A stretch of 64,000 nucleotides of DNA, from NCBI RefSeq assembly GCF_000178155.2, contig NZ_ADKM02000062.1, forward strand, positions 124,001-188,000, read 5' to 3'. Below, in pieces: positions 8,295-14,928 of the stretch (positions are counted from its first letter, which is position 1; each line of letters opens with the position of its first letter). Under the pieces are notes generated by a model, which saw only the letters and a program-made list of their open reading frames with translations, did not search any database and was not told the DNA's origin. Source of the DNA: Hominimerdicola alba 8 (GTDB lineage: Bacteria > Bacillota > Clostridia > Oscillospirales > Ruminococcaceae). A program made the translations under genes and the position numbers.

Positions 8295-8300
8295 ATAGTC

Positions 8301-8399
8301 AGGCTCAAAAAAGAGCGAAGCAAGATAGAATTCACCCTCTCCTATAGATAATTTTACCGCAGAATAGCTCTCCGACATGGTCGGGGGGCTGTTTTGTTT
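8301..8399 (+). ncRNA. csRNA-like small RNA, array unit 3
   Basis: ~99-nt predicted RNA: hairpin GCTC-AAAAAA-GAGC (8303-8316), single-stranded CACCCTCTCCTATAG (8333-8347), terminator stem-loop 8367-8390 with T tail. Nearly identical to unit 4. Confidence 0.75.
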
Positions 8400-8429
8400 G
8401 CGGGGATTTTTTTGCGAGAATACAACTTT

Positions 8430-8462
8430 TTTAAGGTCGGTTTAAGTGAGCGGGAGTATACT
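8430..8462 (+). promoter_or_regulatory. CiaR-like box and -10 of array unit 4
   Basis: TTTAAG (8430-8435), five bases, TTTAAG (8441-8446), ten bases, TATACT (8457-8462). Confidence 0.8.
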
Positions 8463-8468
8463 ATAGTC

Positions 8469-8567
8469 AGGCTCAAAAAAGAGCGAAGCAAGATAGAATT
8501 CACCCTCTCCTATAAATATTTTTACCGCAGAATAGCTCTCCGACATGGTCGGGGGGCTGTTTTGTTT
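8469..8567 (+). ncRNA. csRNA-like small RNA, array unit 4
   Basis: Same order of parts as unit 3: 5' hairpin, CACCCTCTCCTATAA (8501-8515), terminator 8533-8567. It lies 168 bp after unit 3 and almost all changes fall in the linker before the terminator. Confidence 0.75.
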
Positions 8568-8596
8568 GCGTATGTTTTTTGCGAGAATACAACTTT

Positions 8597-8629
8597 TTTA
8601 AGGTCGGTTTAAGTGAGCGGGAGTATACT
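8597..8629 (+). promoter_or_regulatory. CiaR-like box and -10 of array unit 5
   Basis: TTTAAG (8597-8602), five bases, TTTAAG (8608-8613), ten bases, TATACT (8624-8629). Confidence 0.8.
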
Positions 8630-8635
8630 ATAGTC

Positions 8636-8734
8636 AGGCTCAAAAAAGAGCGTAACAACATAGACTTAACCCTCTCCTATAAATAATTTTACCGCAGGAT
8701 GGCTCTCCGACATGGTCGGGGGGCTGTTTTGTTT
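8636..8734 (+). ncRNA. csRNA-like small RNA, array unit 5
   Basis: 5' hairpin GCTC/GAGC, then AACCCTCTCCTATAA (8668-8682) and the terminator 8700-8734. The segment between hairpin and C/U motif differs from units 3-4 while the motif itself is kept. Confidence 0.75.
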
Positions 8735-8848
8735 GCGTATACAGCTGTGTATATACAGTCGAGGTTTTTATTTTGTGCATATAGTACATTCGGAACGTGA
8801 TTTATGCCAGCTGTATTGTGCTTTATCCTCAAACTTTTGCTGACCGTA

Positions 8849-8891
8849 TTGACAAAACTGTGTAAACTGTGTATACTGTATACATACAGTT
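8849..8891 (+). promoter_or_regulatory. Promoter with operator-like inverted repeat before the GntR/ABC operon
   Basis: TTGACA (8849-8854), 17 bp, TATACT (8872-8877). Overlapping the -10 is an imperfect palindrome, AACTGTGTATAC (8865-8876) against GTATACATACAGTT (8878-8891). GntR/YtrA-type repressors bind such sites, so autoregulation by the downstream GntR proteins is likely, but this is inferred from position. Confidence 0.65.
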
Positions 8892-8968
8892 CGGACGAGA
8901 TAAACAGTGAACACAGTTCGGGCTGAGAAATAACAAAAGTGTAAGACAAAACAGAGGAGGCAATACTA

Positions 8969-9037
8969 TGAAAAAGAAAAACTACAGGCAGATACGCACT
9001 GACGGTATCGCGCAGTATTCGCGGCGGTCGTTCTGAG
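8969..9037 (+). CDS. Short leader ORF or gene remnant (22 codons)
   Basis: ATG at 8969 follows a strong GAGGAGG site and encodes MKKKNYRQIRTDGIAQYSRR plus two residues before TGA. It is the first reading frame after the GntR-operon promoter. It could be a leader peptide or the remaining start of a gene cut off when the R2 element landed at 9075. No family is recognised. Confidence 0.35.
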
Positions 9038-9074
9038 CAAGACAGCAAAAGCAGAAAAGATAAAAAGGAAACGT

Positions 9075-9298
9075 GGTTATCCCGCTGACACACCACAAAA
9101 ACGGCGGTTTTACAGAACTTAAGGTGGTTGGCGTATGGGCGCTCAATTATCCTTTTGTTTACAGCATTTTCAGCTATAGCAATCCAACTGTTTAAATTCA
9201 CAAAATCCAGTCGCAAAAGCTAGGATTTATGGGTTTTGTGACTGGATTTTGTCTGAATTTTAAGGCGGATTGCTATAGTGTGCTAAATGGATAGTCAT
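9075..9298 (+). mobile_element. R2 miniature element, copy a, interrupted by R1
   Basis: Begins GGTTATCCCGCTGACACACC and ends GTGTGCTAAATGGATAGTCAT, the imperfect inverted ends shared by six copies in this window. The R1 element at 9175-9277 splits it; without R1 it is 123 bp, the same length as the copy at 17711. Flanks AAAAGGAAACGT and AAAAAGAAACGG look like a worn direct repeat. Confidence 0.8.
9175..9277 (+). mobile_element. R1 miniature element, copy 2 (inside R2)
   Basis: 103 bp, TATAGCAATCC...GGATTGCTATA. Comparison with the uninterrupted R2 at 17711 (CAGCTGATGTGC) shows that this copy landed within R2 sequence, so R1 was mobile after R2 had already spread. Confidence 0.85.
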
Positions 9299-9336
9299 AA
9301 AAAGAAACGGAACTATAAAGAAAGACAGGCGACAAA

Positions 9337-9567
9337 ATGGAAATAAAGATAGACACAAATTGCCATCAGCCGATGATAGAGCAGGTGGCGGGGCAGATAC
9401 GTGCGCTGATAGAGGACGGCAGTCTGGCGCGGGGGGAAGTTCTTCCCGCTGTAAGGGTGCTGGCAGATAAACTGAACATCAGCAGGCTGACCACAGGCAG
9501 GGCTTATGAAGCGCTTTGCAGAGAGGGTATACTGCGCCGCACCGATGATGGCTTCACGGTGGTATGA
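9337..9567 (+). CDS. Minimal GntR-family DNA-binding protein
   Basis: 76 residues that make up only the winged helix-turn-helix of the GntR family (QPMIEQVAGQIRALIEDGSL, LPAVRVLADKLNISRLTTGRAY, GILRRTDDGFTV). There is no effector or dimerisation domain. It is about 50 residues shorter than the YtrA-type neighbour, which has an extra C-terminal helix region. First gene of the exporter operon, so it probably assists or competes with the second GntR protein at the operator near 8.87 kb. It may be a shortened duplicate. Confidence 0.75.
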   Translation: MEIKIDTNCHQPMIEQVAGQIRALIEDGSLARGEVLPAVRVLADKLNISRLTTGRAYEALCREGILRRTDDGFTVV

Positions 9568-9613
9568 CAGAACAGAGAAAACGAGATAAAACACAGGGAA
9601 ATGAGGTGGATAG

Positions 9614-9988
9614 ATGAATATATTTATAGATAACAAAAGCGGTGCGCCGATATACGACCAGATATACAGTCAGATAAAAAGCCAGATAATCAGCGGGGCG
9701 CTGAAAGAGGACGAAGCACTGCCCTCCATAAGGAACCTCGCAAAAGACCTCAAGATAAGTGTTGTGACCACCAAACGTGCTTATGACGAACTTGAGCGCG
9801 AGGGTTTTATCTACACCATAGCGGCTAAAGGCTGTTTCGTGGCACCGAAGAACGTTGAACTTATAAGAGAAGCAAATCTCAGAAAAATAGAAGAACTCAT
9901 GACAGAGATAGGCAAGCTGGCGGCAGCCTGCGGACTGTCAAAGCAGGAACTTATCGAGATGTTCGAGTACATCTCGGAGGAGGAATAA
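9614..9988 (+). CDS. GntR-family (YtrA subgroup) transcriptional regulator
   Basis: 124 residues: an N-terminal winged helix (IYDQIYSQIKSQIISGALKE, LPSIRNLAKDLKISVVTTKRAY) and a short C-terminal helical dimerisation tail, as usual for the YtrA subgroup. Members of this group repress the ABC transporter genes next to them, often responding to cell-envelope stress or antibiotics. The ATPase gene begins 4 bp after its stop codon, so they form one transcript. Confidence 0.88.
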   Translation: MNIFIDNKSGAPIYDQIYSQIKSQIISGALKEDEALPSIRNLAKDLKISVVTTKRAYDELEREGFIYTIAAKGCFVAPKNVELIREANLRKIEELMTEIGKLAAACGLSKQELIEMFEYISEEE

Positions 9989-9992
9989 CAAA

Positions 9993-10838
9993 ATGACAAA
10001 TGCGATAGAGATAAGAGGACTGGTAAAGGAATACAAGGATTTCAGGCTGAACAGCGTTGACCTGACGCTTCCGGGCGGCTGTATACTGGGTCTGATAGGT
10101 GAGAACGGCGCGGGCAAATCCACGCTGATAAAGTGTCTGCTGGGCGTGATACTCAAAAATGAGGGAAGCATTAAAATCCTCGGCAGAGATGCAGACACCG
10201 AACTTGCGGACATCAAAGAGGATATCGGCGTGGTGATGGACGAAGTCGGCATACCCGACAGCTTCAGATACAAGCACATAAATGCGGTGATGAAGAACAC
10301 TTTCCGAAACTGGGACGAGAAGCTGTTTGAAAGCTATATGGACAAATTCAAACTCCCGCGTGACAAGAAGTTCAAGGAATTCTCGCGAGGCATGAAAATG
10401 AAGATGGGCATAGCCATAGCGCTCTCACACAATGCAAAACTGCTGGTGCTGGACGAAGCCACAAACGGTCTTGACCCTGTGATAAGGGACGAAGTTACCG
10501 ATATCTTCTACGAATTCACCCGCGATGAAGAACATTCGATACTGATATCTTCGCACATAGTCAGCGACCTTGAAAAGCTGTGCGATTATGTTTCGTTCAT
10601 ACACAAGGGGCAGGTGCTCCTTAATGAGGAGAAAGATGTTCTGCTGGAAGAATATGCCATAGCACACACCACCGAAGAAGAGCTGAAAGAACTTGACCCG
10701 TCAGCGATACGCGGCAGGAAATCGGGCAAATACGGCGTTCAGGTGCTTGTCAGGAGAGATGCTGTCCCCGCAGGCATGAAACTTTCGCCTGTGACCATAG
10801 AAGAGTTGTTCATATTTATGATAAAAGAGATAGACTGA
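9993..10838 (+). CDS. ABC transporter ATP-binding protein
   Basis: 281-residue ATPase of an ABC-2 exporter. Walker A GENGAGKST, ABC signature FSRGMKMKMGIAIALS and Walker B LLVLDEATNGLDP are intact, with the H-loop in ISSHIVSDLEK. The last 70 residues form the extra domain seen in antibiotic or bacitracin-type exporters of the YtrB/BcrA kind. It powers the membrane proteins encoded next. The substrate is unknown; the GntR-YtrA context suggests envelope stress. Confidence 0.92.
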   Translation: MTNAIEIRGLVKEYKDFRLNSVDLTLPGGCILGLIGENGAGKSTLIKCLLGVILKNEGSIKILGRDADTELADIKEDIGVVMDEVGIPDSFRYKHINAVMKNTFRNWDEKLFESYMDKFKLPRDKKFKEFSRGMKMKMGIAIALSHNAKLLVLDEATNGLDPVIRDEVTDIFYEFTRDEEHSILISSHIVSDLEKLCDYVSFIHKGQVLLNEEKDVLLEEYAIAHTTEEELKELDPSAIRGRKSGKYGVQVLVRRDAVPAGMKLSPVTIEELFIFMIKEID

Positions 10839-10859
10839 CATCGCTGAGGAGTTGACCAC

Positions 10860-11505
10860 ATGAAAGGCATACTGACTAAGGATATCATATCACTGAAAAT
10901 AAACTACAAGACAGTTTTATTCTGTGAGTTGTTCATTTCTGTACTGTCAGCGCTGTCATCGTTCAAAAAGGGTGCTGTTTCGGCAGTAATACCCATCGGT
11001 TCAGCGATATTGGCAGAGATGCTCACTATGGCACTGTTCTTTGAAGACGAAAAAACAGGTTTTGACAAGACCATAGCGCTGTTCCCCATAAGCCGCCGAC
11101 AGGAAGTGCTGGGGAGATATATTTCGGCACTGCTGACTGCTGCTGCCCAGACGGTGATATTTTTCATACCTGTAACAGCAGGCGCGTTCATGGGCGGGCA
11201 CAGTGATATCACACCGATCATCTCGGCAGCATTGCTGTTATTCACGATATGCCTTGTTTTTGCCGCGATCATATACCTGAGCATTTACGGACCGGGTGCA
11301 AAAAAAGGCAAAAAAGGTTTTTATAGCGGCAGGAGGGTGCATCATCTCCGTTATTGGTCCCCGGTCTGTGATACCCGAACGACCTTTCTTCGATAAATTT
11401 TCGCCGCCCACAGACAAGATGATGCTGTTTACAGTCATCGGCATCGCATTTACCGCGATATCCTGCCTGTTATCTGCGGCATTCTACGAAAAGAAAGATA
11501 TATAA
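10860..11505 (+). pseudogene. ABC-2 permease, frameshifted in a poly(A) tract
   Basis: The first frame (from ATG 10860) encodes MKGILTKDIISLKINYK and several membrane segments up to YLSIYGPGA, then runs into unrelated residues and stops at 11396. The +1 frame from ~11296 continues as KKVFIAAGGCIISVIGPRSV and a last membrane segment ending AAFYEKKDI at 11505, which matches the ending FERKDV of the next permease. The switch falls in A7 (11300-11306) or A6 (11310-11315), so one extra A explains it. This may be a real mutation, length variation at the tract, or a sequencing error. Confidence 0.75.
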
Positions 11506-11525
11506 CAAGATAAGGAGCAAACAAT

Positions 11526-12155
11526 ATGAAAGGCATACTTACAAAAGAAAAATATGTTATATGGCATACATGCAGTCTGTATCTGATAATACCGCTGTTC
11601 TTCTATGTCATAATGATAGTCACGCTGTTTATCAGGAAAACCACTCTGGACGGTTTCCCGATAGGCATGGTATACATGTTTATGGGCATAACCCCCATCG
11701 CGACCACAAACGCTGATATACAGAGCAGGTGGAACACAAGCTGTCTGACGATGCCCTACAGCCGCAGTCAAATAGTATCTGCAAAGTATATATGCGCACT
11801 TATACTTACGGCGGGCGTTACAGTATCGTGGCTGATGATGATATTTATATGCCGTATGCTGGGCGCTGACATCACAGTAAACACCATACTCAGCCTGACA
11901 TTTACGGGTATAGCATTCGGGCTGATGCCTGCGTCGATATTTCTGCCGCTCAGCTTCAAGTGGTACAACACCACAGGCGGCAAGCGAGTTGTTCTGGGCG
12001 GTATCATGGGCGGCGTTATAGGCGCTGCGGACTCTTATATTTTGAGCAATGTACCCGGTGCAAAAGGTTCAGCGATATTCATGGGCATGATGACAGCAGT
12101 GTTCTTCATCTCGTGGCTCATCTCCGTGAAAATATTTGAGAGGAAAGATGTCTGA
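11526..12155 (+). CDS. ABC-2 type permease subunit
   Basis: 209 residues with about six membrane segments, the start MKGILTKEKYVIW being nearly the same as the previous permease (MKGILTKD), so the two are duplicates. The N-terminal cytoplasmic TKE helix and the segment MPYSRSQIVSAKYI are typical of small ABC-2 permeases that pair with YtrB-like ATPases. Its stop shares one base with the next start, which indicates translational coupling. Confidence 0.85.
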   Translation: MKGILTKEKYVIWHTCSLYLIIPLFFYVIMIVTLFIRKTTLDGFPIGMVYMFMGITPIATTNADIQSRWNTSCLTMPYSRSQIVSAKYICALILTAGVTVSWLMMIFICRMLGADITVNTILSLTFTGIAFGLMPASIFLPLSFKWYNTTGGKRVVLGGIMGGVIGAADSYILSNVPGAKGSAIFMGMMTAVFFISWLISVKIFERKDV

Positions 12156-12829
12156 TGAACAACAGATTAAAGGCACTGCTGCTGACCGACTGGTACAGCA
12201 TGAAGCTGATGTACATATCGACTTTTATCATGATATTGGCGTGCAGCGGCACAGCGCTCGCCTCAGCTATGGACACAGGAAAGGCAGTTTTAAATCCTGC
12301 ATGTATGATGGGGCTTTACGGCATAATGCTAAATGCTTCGGCGTTCGGCTATGACAAGCTAAACAATGTTGGCACTGCCCGCCGCGCCATGCCATACACT
12401 GACCGTGAACTGGTGCTGTTCAGGTATCTGCCGATATATGCGGCGGCGCTGTTTTATGTCATAGTGACGGTACTTGTGCTGGTCATCGGCGGTGCGGCAC
12501 ACGGTTTTGCTGAGGGTTTCGGCAAACAGCTGATGTTCAGCATAGCGACAGGGCTTGATGTTATGCTTATTCTGCCGATGCTGTTTTACCCGTTCATATT
12601 CAGGTACGGTTACGGGAAAGTACAGAATGTTTACGGTGTCATCTCAGCACTTCTGGCATTGGCAGGATTTTCAGCATTCATGTACCTGACTGTCGGCAGT
12701 TCAGACGACAGCATAAGTACAGCATTCACAGTCCCCTATTGGGTGAGTTTTGCAAACATACTGCTGATATGTGCATTCTCAGCGATATCGTTAAAGGTAT
12801 CGGTAAGGCATATCGGAGAAGCAGAGTGA
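12155..12829 (+). CDS. ABC-2 type permease subunit
   Basis: 224 residues with six predicted membrane spans. MNNRLKALLLTDWYSMK and RRAMPYTDRELVLFRYL correspond to the same landmarks as the two upstream permeases. Last gene of the operon, followed directly by a terminator. With the ATPase it would form the intact exporter if the frameshifted sister is inactive. Confidence 0.82.
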   Translation: MNNRLKALLLTDWYSMKLMYISTFIMILACSGTALASAMDTGKAVLNPACMMGLYGIMLNASAFGYDKLNNVGTARRAMPYTDRELVLFRYLPIYAAALFYVIVTVLVLVIGGAAHGFAEGFGKQLMFSIATGLDVMLILPMLFYPFIFRYGYGKVQNVYGVISALLALAGFSAFMYLTVGSSDDSISTAFTVPYWVSFANILLICAFSAISLKVSVRHIGEAE

Positions 12830-12841
12830 TATGATGCAGTG

Positions 12842-12877
12842 AAAATGGCGGAAATTTCGGTTTCCGCCATTTTTTGC
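12842..12877 (+). terminator. Terminator of the GntR/ABC operon
   Basis: AAATGGCGGAAA pairs perfectly with TTTCCGCCATTT around a short loop and is followed by T6. Confidence 0.92.
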
Positions 12878-12879
12878 GT

Positions 12880-13231
12880 GGTAAGATATGGAGTGCCGTA
12901 CCTTATGGTAGGGCAGGGGGCGCACGCGGCTGTGTCGGCATGTACGACCGCCGAAGACGCTCCGCTGTTCTTATCCAACTTGTGGGCTTTTGTTTTGCTT
13001 TGCTCTTTTTGTTTGATTTGTATTTTGGTTTTGCACTTCGGTGATCGAGGGCGCTGCCCTCAAACTCCTGCCGCCCTGTATACCAAATCTTTGATTTGGT
13101 ATATGCGAAGAGGGTGGACGGAAAGCTCGACTCGCGCATAGCTTTGTGTTCTTTCCTTACTTTGTCCGCGTCATGGTTTGCTGTTTTTCCGCTAAAACGG
13201 TTCACTTCCGCCCCTGCCAACAATTATGGAT
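12880..13231. other. Non-coding stretch with palindromes
   Basis: About 350 bp between convergent operons. It holds a GAGGGCGCTGCCCTC palindrome near 13045 and an ATACCAAATC-TTT-GATTTGGTAT hairpin near 13080, and has low coding character. The reading frames there have no recognisable product and no ribosome sites. Confidence 0.45.
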
Positions 13232-13885
13232 CTATAACAGTTTAGATCGCATATATAAAAGGAGTTTCTTCTCCTTTCTCGATACCTGTACTTGTGTCAT
13301 GCCCAGTACTGCGGCGGCGGCTGATTGTGTCATTCCCTGAAAATAGCGGAGTTCTATCAGCTGTCTGTCTTTATCATCAAGTTCGGTAAGTACCTGCCGT
13401 AAAGCCAGACGGTCGGTTATGTCTTCATCGGGTGCAGGCGCAGGAAGGTCAGCCTGTGTTTCATTTTCATCATCGCCAACTGTCAGGCTGATGACAGGCT
13501 GTGCCGCATTCAGCGCTTCAATGACATCTTCAACAGGTGTGCCGACAATTTTGGCAAGTTCTTCAACGGTGGGTTCTCTGCCGTTTTTATGGGCGAAGAC
13601 CTGAGCTTCTCCTGTCAGCCTGAGTGAAAGTTCTTTCAAACTCCTGCTGACTTTTACAGTGCCGCCGTCACGGAAAAGCCGTTTTATCTCCCCCAGAATG
13701 ACAGGCACAGCGTATGTGGAGAATTTTACCCCGCGTCCGCTGTCAAACGCTTTTGACGCTTTCAGCAGACCGATGCACCCCGCCCCGTAGAGGTCATCGT
13801 ACTCTATCCCACGCCCGCGAAAACGGTTGGCGCACAGATGCACAAGTCCGAGATTGTCTTCGGGAAGATGGCTCTCAGCACTCAT
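13232..13885 (-). CDS. sigF: Sporulation sigma factor F
   Basis: 217-residue sigma-70 family factor that directs forespore gene expression after asymmetric division. Region 2 is clear (DLYGAGCIGLLKASKAFD, VKFSTYAVPVILGEIKRLFR), region 3 contains REPTVEELAKIVG, and region 4 ends in the helix-turn-helix GMTQSAAAAVLGMTQVQVSR. The gene is third after spoIIAA and spoIIAB with a 4-nt ATGA overlap, the order that defines the spoIIA operon. Assignment to sigma F rather than sigma B or G rests mainly on that order. Confidence 0.9.
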   Translation of the reverse strand: MSAESHLPEDNLGLVHLCANRFRGRGIEYDDLYGAGCIGLLKASKAFDSGRGVKFSTYAVPVILGEIKRLFRDGGTVKVSRSLKELSLRLTGEAQVFAHKNGREPTVEELAKIVGTPVEDVIEALNAAQPVISLTVGDDENETQADLPAPAPDEDITDRLALRQVLTELDDKDRQLIELRYFQGMTQSAAAAVLGMTQVQVSRKEKKLLLYMRSKLL

Positions 13886-14337
13886 AGACGGCGTTTCCCC
13901 TGAACGGTGCGTTCAAGTATCACGGTCGTACCCTTGTCGGGCTTGCTTTTGACGCGCACTTTCTCCATGAAAGTTTCCATTATGGTGAAGCCCAGCCCTG
14001 CCCTTTCCTCTTCGGGGGAAGATGTATACAGCGGTGTCATAGCCTGTTCCACATCAGCCATACCGCAACCCTTATCCTGTATTTTTATGCAGATGCGGCT
14101 GTCCTCAAAGATGCGCACCTGCATCATCACTTCGCCCGAACGCTCGCGGTAGCCGTGAACTATCGCGTTGGTGACAGCTTCCGAAACGGCGGTCTTTATG
14201 TCGGAAAGTTCGCTGATATTCGGGTCAAGCTGTGAGAGAAATCCGCTGACCGCAAGCCTTGCAAAGCGTTCGTTTTCGGACAGTGCATGGAAAGTCAGCG
14301 TCATCTCGTTAAGTGGTCTGAGGGGTCGTCTGCTCAA
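13882..14337 (-). CDS. spoIIAB: Anti-sigma F factor / serine kinase
   Basis: GHKL-type kinase that binds sigma F and phosphorylates SpoIIAA. Motifs: N box SEAVTNAIVHGY, G1 box IQDKGCGM, G2 box SSPEEERAGLGFTIM. The start is taken as TTG at 14337 because a strong AAGGAGG lies eight to nine bases upstream (14343-14350), giving MSRRPLRPLNEMTLTFHAL; the ATG at 14364 has no ribosome site and would add a basic nine-residue tail. With this start it overlaps the end of spoIIAA by 29 nt, fitting tight coupling. Confidence 0.9.
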   Translation of the reverse strand: MSRRPLRPLNEMTLTFHALSENERFARLAVSGFLSQLDPNISELSDIKTAVSEAVTNAIVHGYRERSGEVMMQVRIFEDSRICIKIQDKGCGMADVEQAMTPLYTSSPEEERAGLGFTIMETFMEKVRVKSKPDKGTTVILERTVQGKRRL

Positions 14338-14689
14338 TTTTTTCGTCCTCCTTTTCATTTTCATCGGGTATCAGTCCGCTGATGTCATCGGTCAAACGCG
14401 CGAGCCTGTCCACACCTGCAAGGCGCAGGACTTTTTTTATGTAGGCAGGCGGGCGGGCAACTATGACTTCCCCGCCCTGTTCGCACATCAGCTTGTATCT
14501 GCCCATGATAAGCCCTATACCCGAACTGTCCATAAATGTCACGCGGGAGAAATCTATCACAAGGCGGCGGGGATGTTTTTCGGTTATCTCGCGGTCGATG
14601 TCGGTGCGCATCATGCCTGCCGAATGGTGGTCGAGGTCGCCAGACAGCATCACCGCTGTCACTCCGCCGACCGTTTTCAACTCTGTCAA
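14309..14689 (-). CDS. spoIIAA: Anti-anti-sigma F factor (STAS domain)
   Basis: 126 residues; STAS fold with the phospho-acceptor region FMDSSGIGLIMGRY. Unphosphorylated SpoIIAA frees sigma F from SpoIIAB; SpoIIE normally dephosphorylates it but is not in the window. The gene uses a TTG start preceded by AAAGGA at nine bases. The C-terminal Glu/Thr tail beyond residue ~112 is longer than usual and overlaps the spoIIAB start. Confidence 0.9.
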   Translation of the reverse strand: MTELKTVGGVTAVMLSGDLDHHSAGMMRTDIDREITEKHPRRLVIDFSRVTFMDSSGIGLIMGRYKLMCEQGGEVIVARPPAYIKKVLRLAGVDRLARLTDDISGLIPDENEKEDEKIEQTTPQTT

Positions 14690-14831
14690 ATAAACCAGTC
14701 CTTTCTTTTTGGCGGAACAGCGAGTGTACCGCCTGCGTTACATATATCATAGCATGTCCGCAGTGCGCAAAATGTCGAAACGGTTATATAATTCATAATT
14801 ATGAATTATGAATTAAAATCCCTTCTCCCTC

Positions 14832-14860
14832 TTGCCTTTTCGGGGAAAATAGTGTATAAT
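14832..14860 (+). promoter_or_regulatory. Promoter of murD
   Basis: TTGCCT (14832-14837), 17 bp, TATAAT (14855-14860). Just upstream, 14789-14813 is an AATTCATAATTATGAATT palindrome. Confidence 0.7.
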
Positions 14861-14928
14861 ATAATAGATAATCTATGTGCGCAGACAGACTGTAACATAG
14901 TAAAGTGATATTTAGGAGATATGTGACA

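Noticed and set aside
8394-8612. 72-residue reading frame across array units 3-5
   Set aside because: It runs through terminator and promoter parts of two units, has no ribosome site, and reflects the repeated DNA only.
7890-8740. The tandem array as a CRISPR
   Set aside because: Units are ~167 bp with only scattered differences, with no short constant repeat and unique spacer pattern and no cas genes. The promoter-hairpin-terminator order explains it better.
11296-11330. Programmed ribosomal frameshift in the permease
   Set aside because: The needed shift is +1, while A-run slippage in bacteria of the A-AAA-AAG type is mostly -1, and no stimulatory structure is seen. A mutation or sequence error is simpler.
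12839-13223. Short reading frames in the 12.9-13.2 kb gap on both strands
   Set aside because: They overlap palindromes and the operon terminator, lack ribosome sites and show no recognisable protein pattern.
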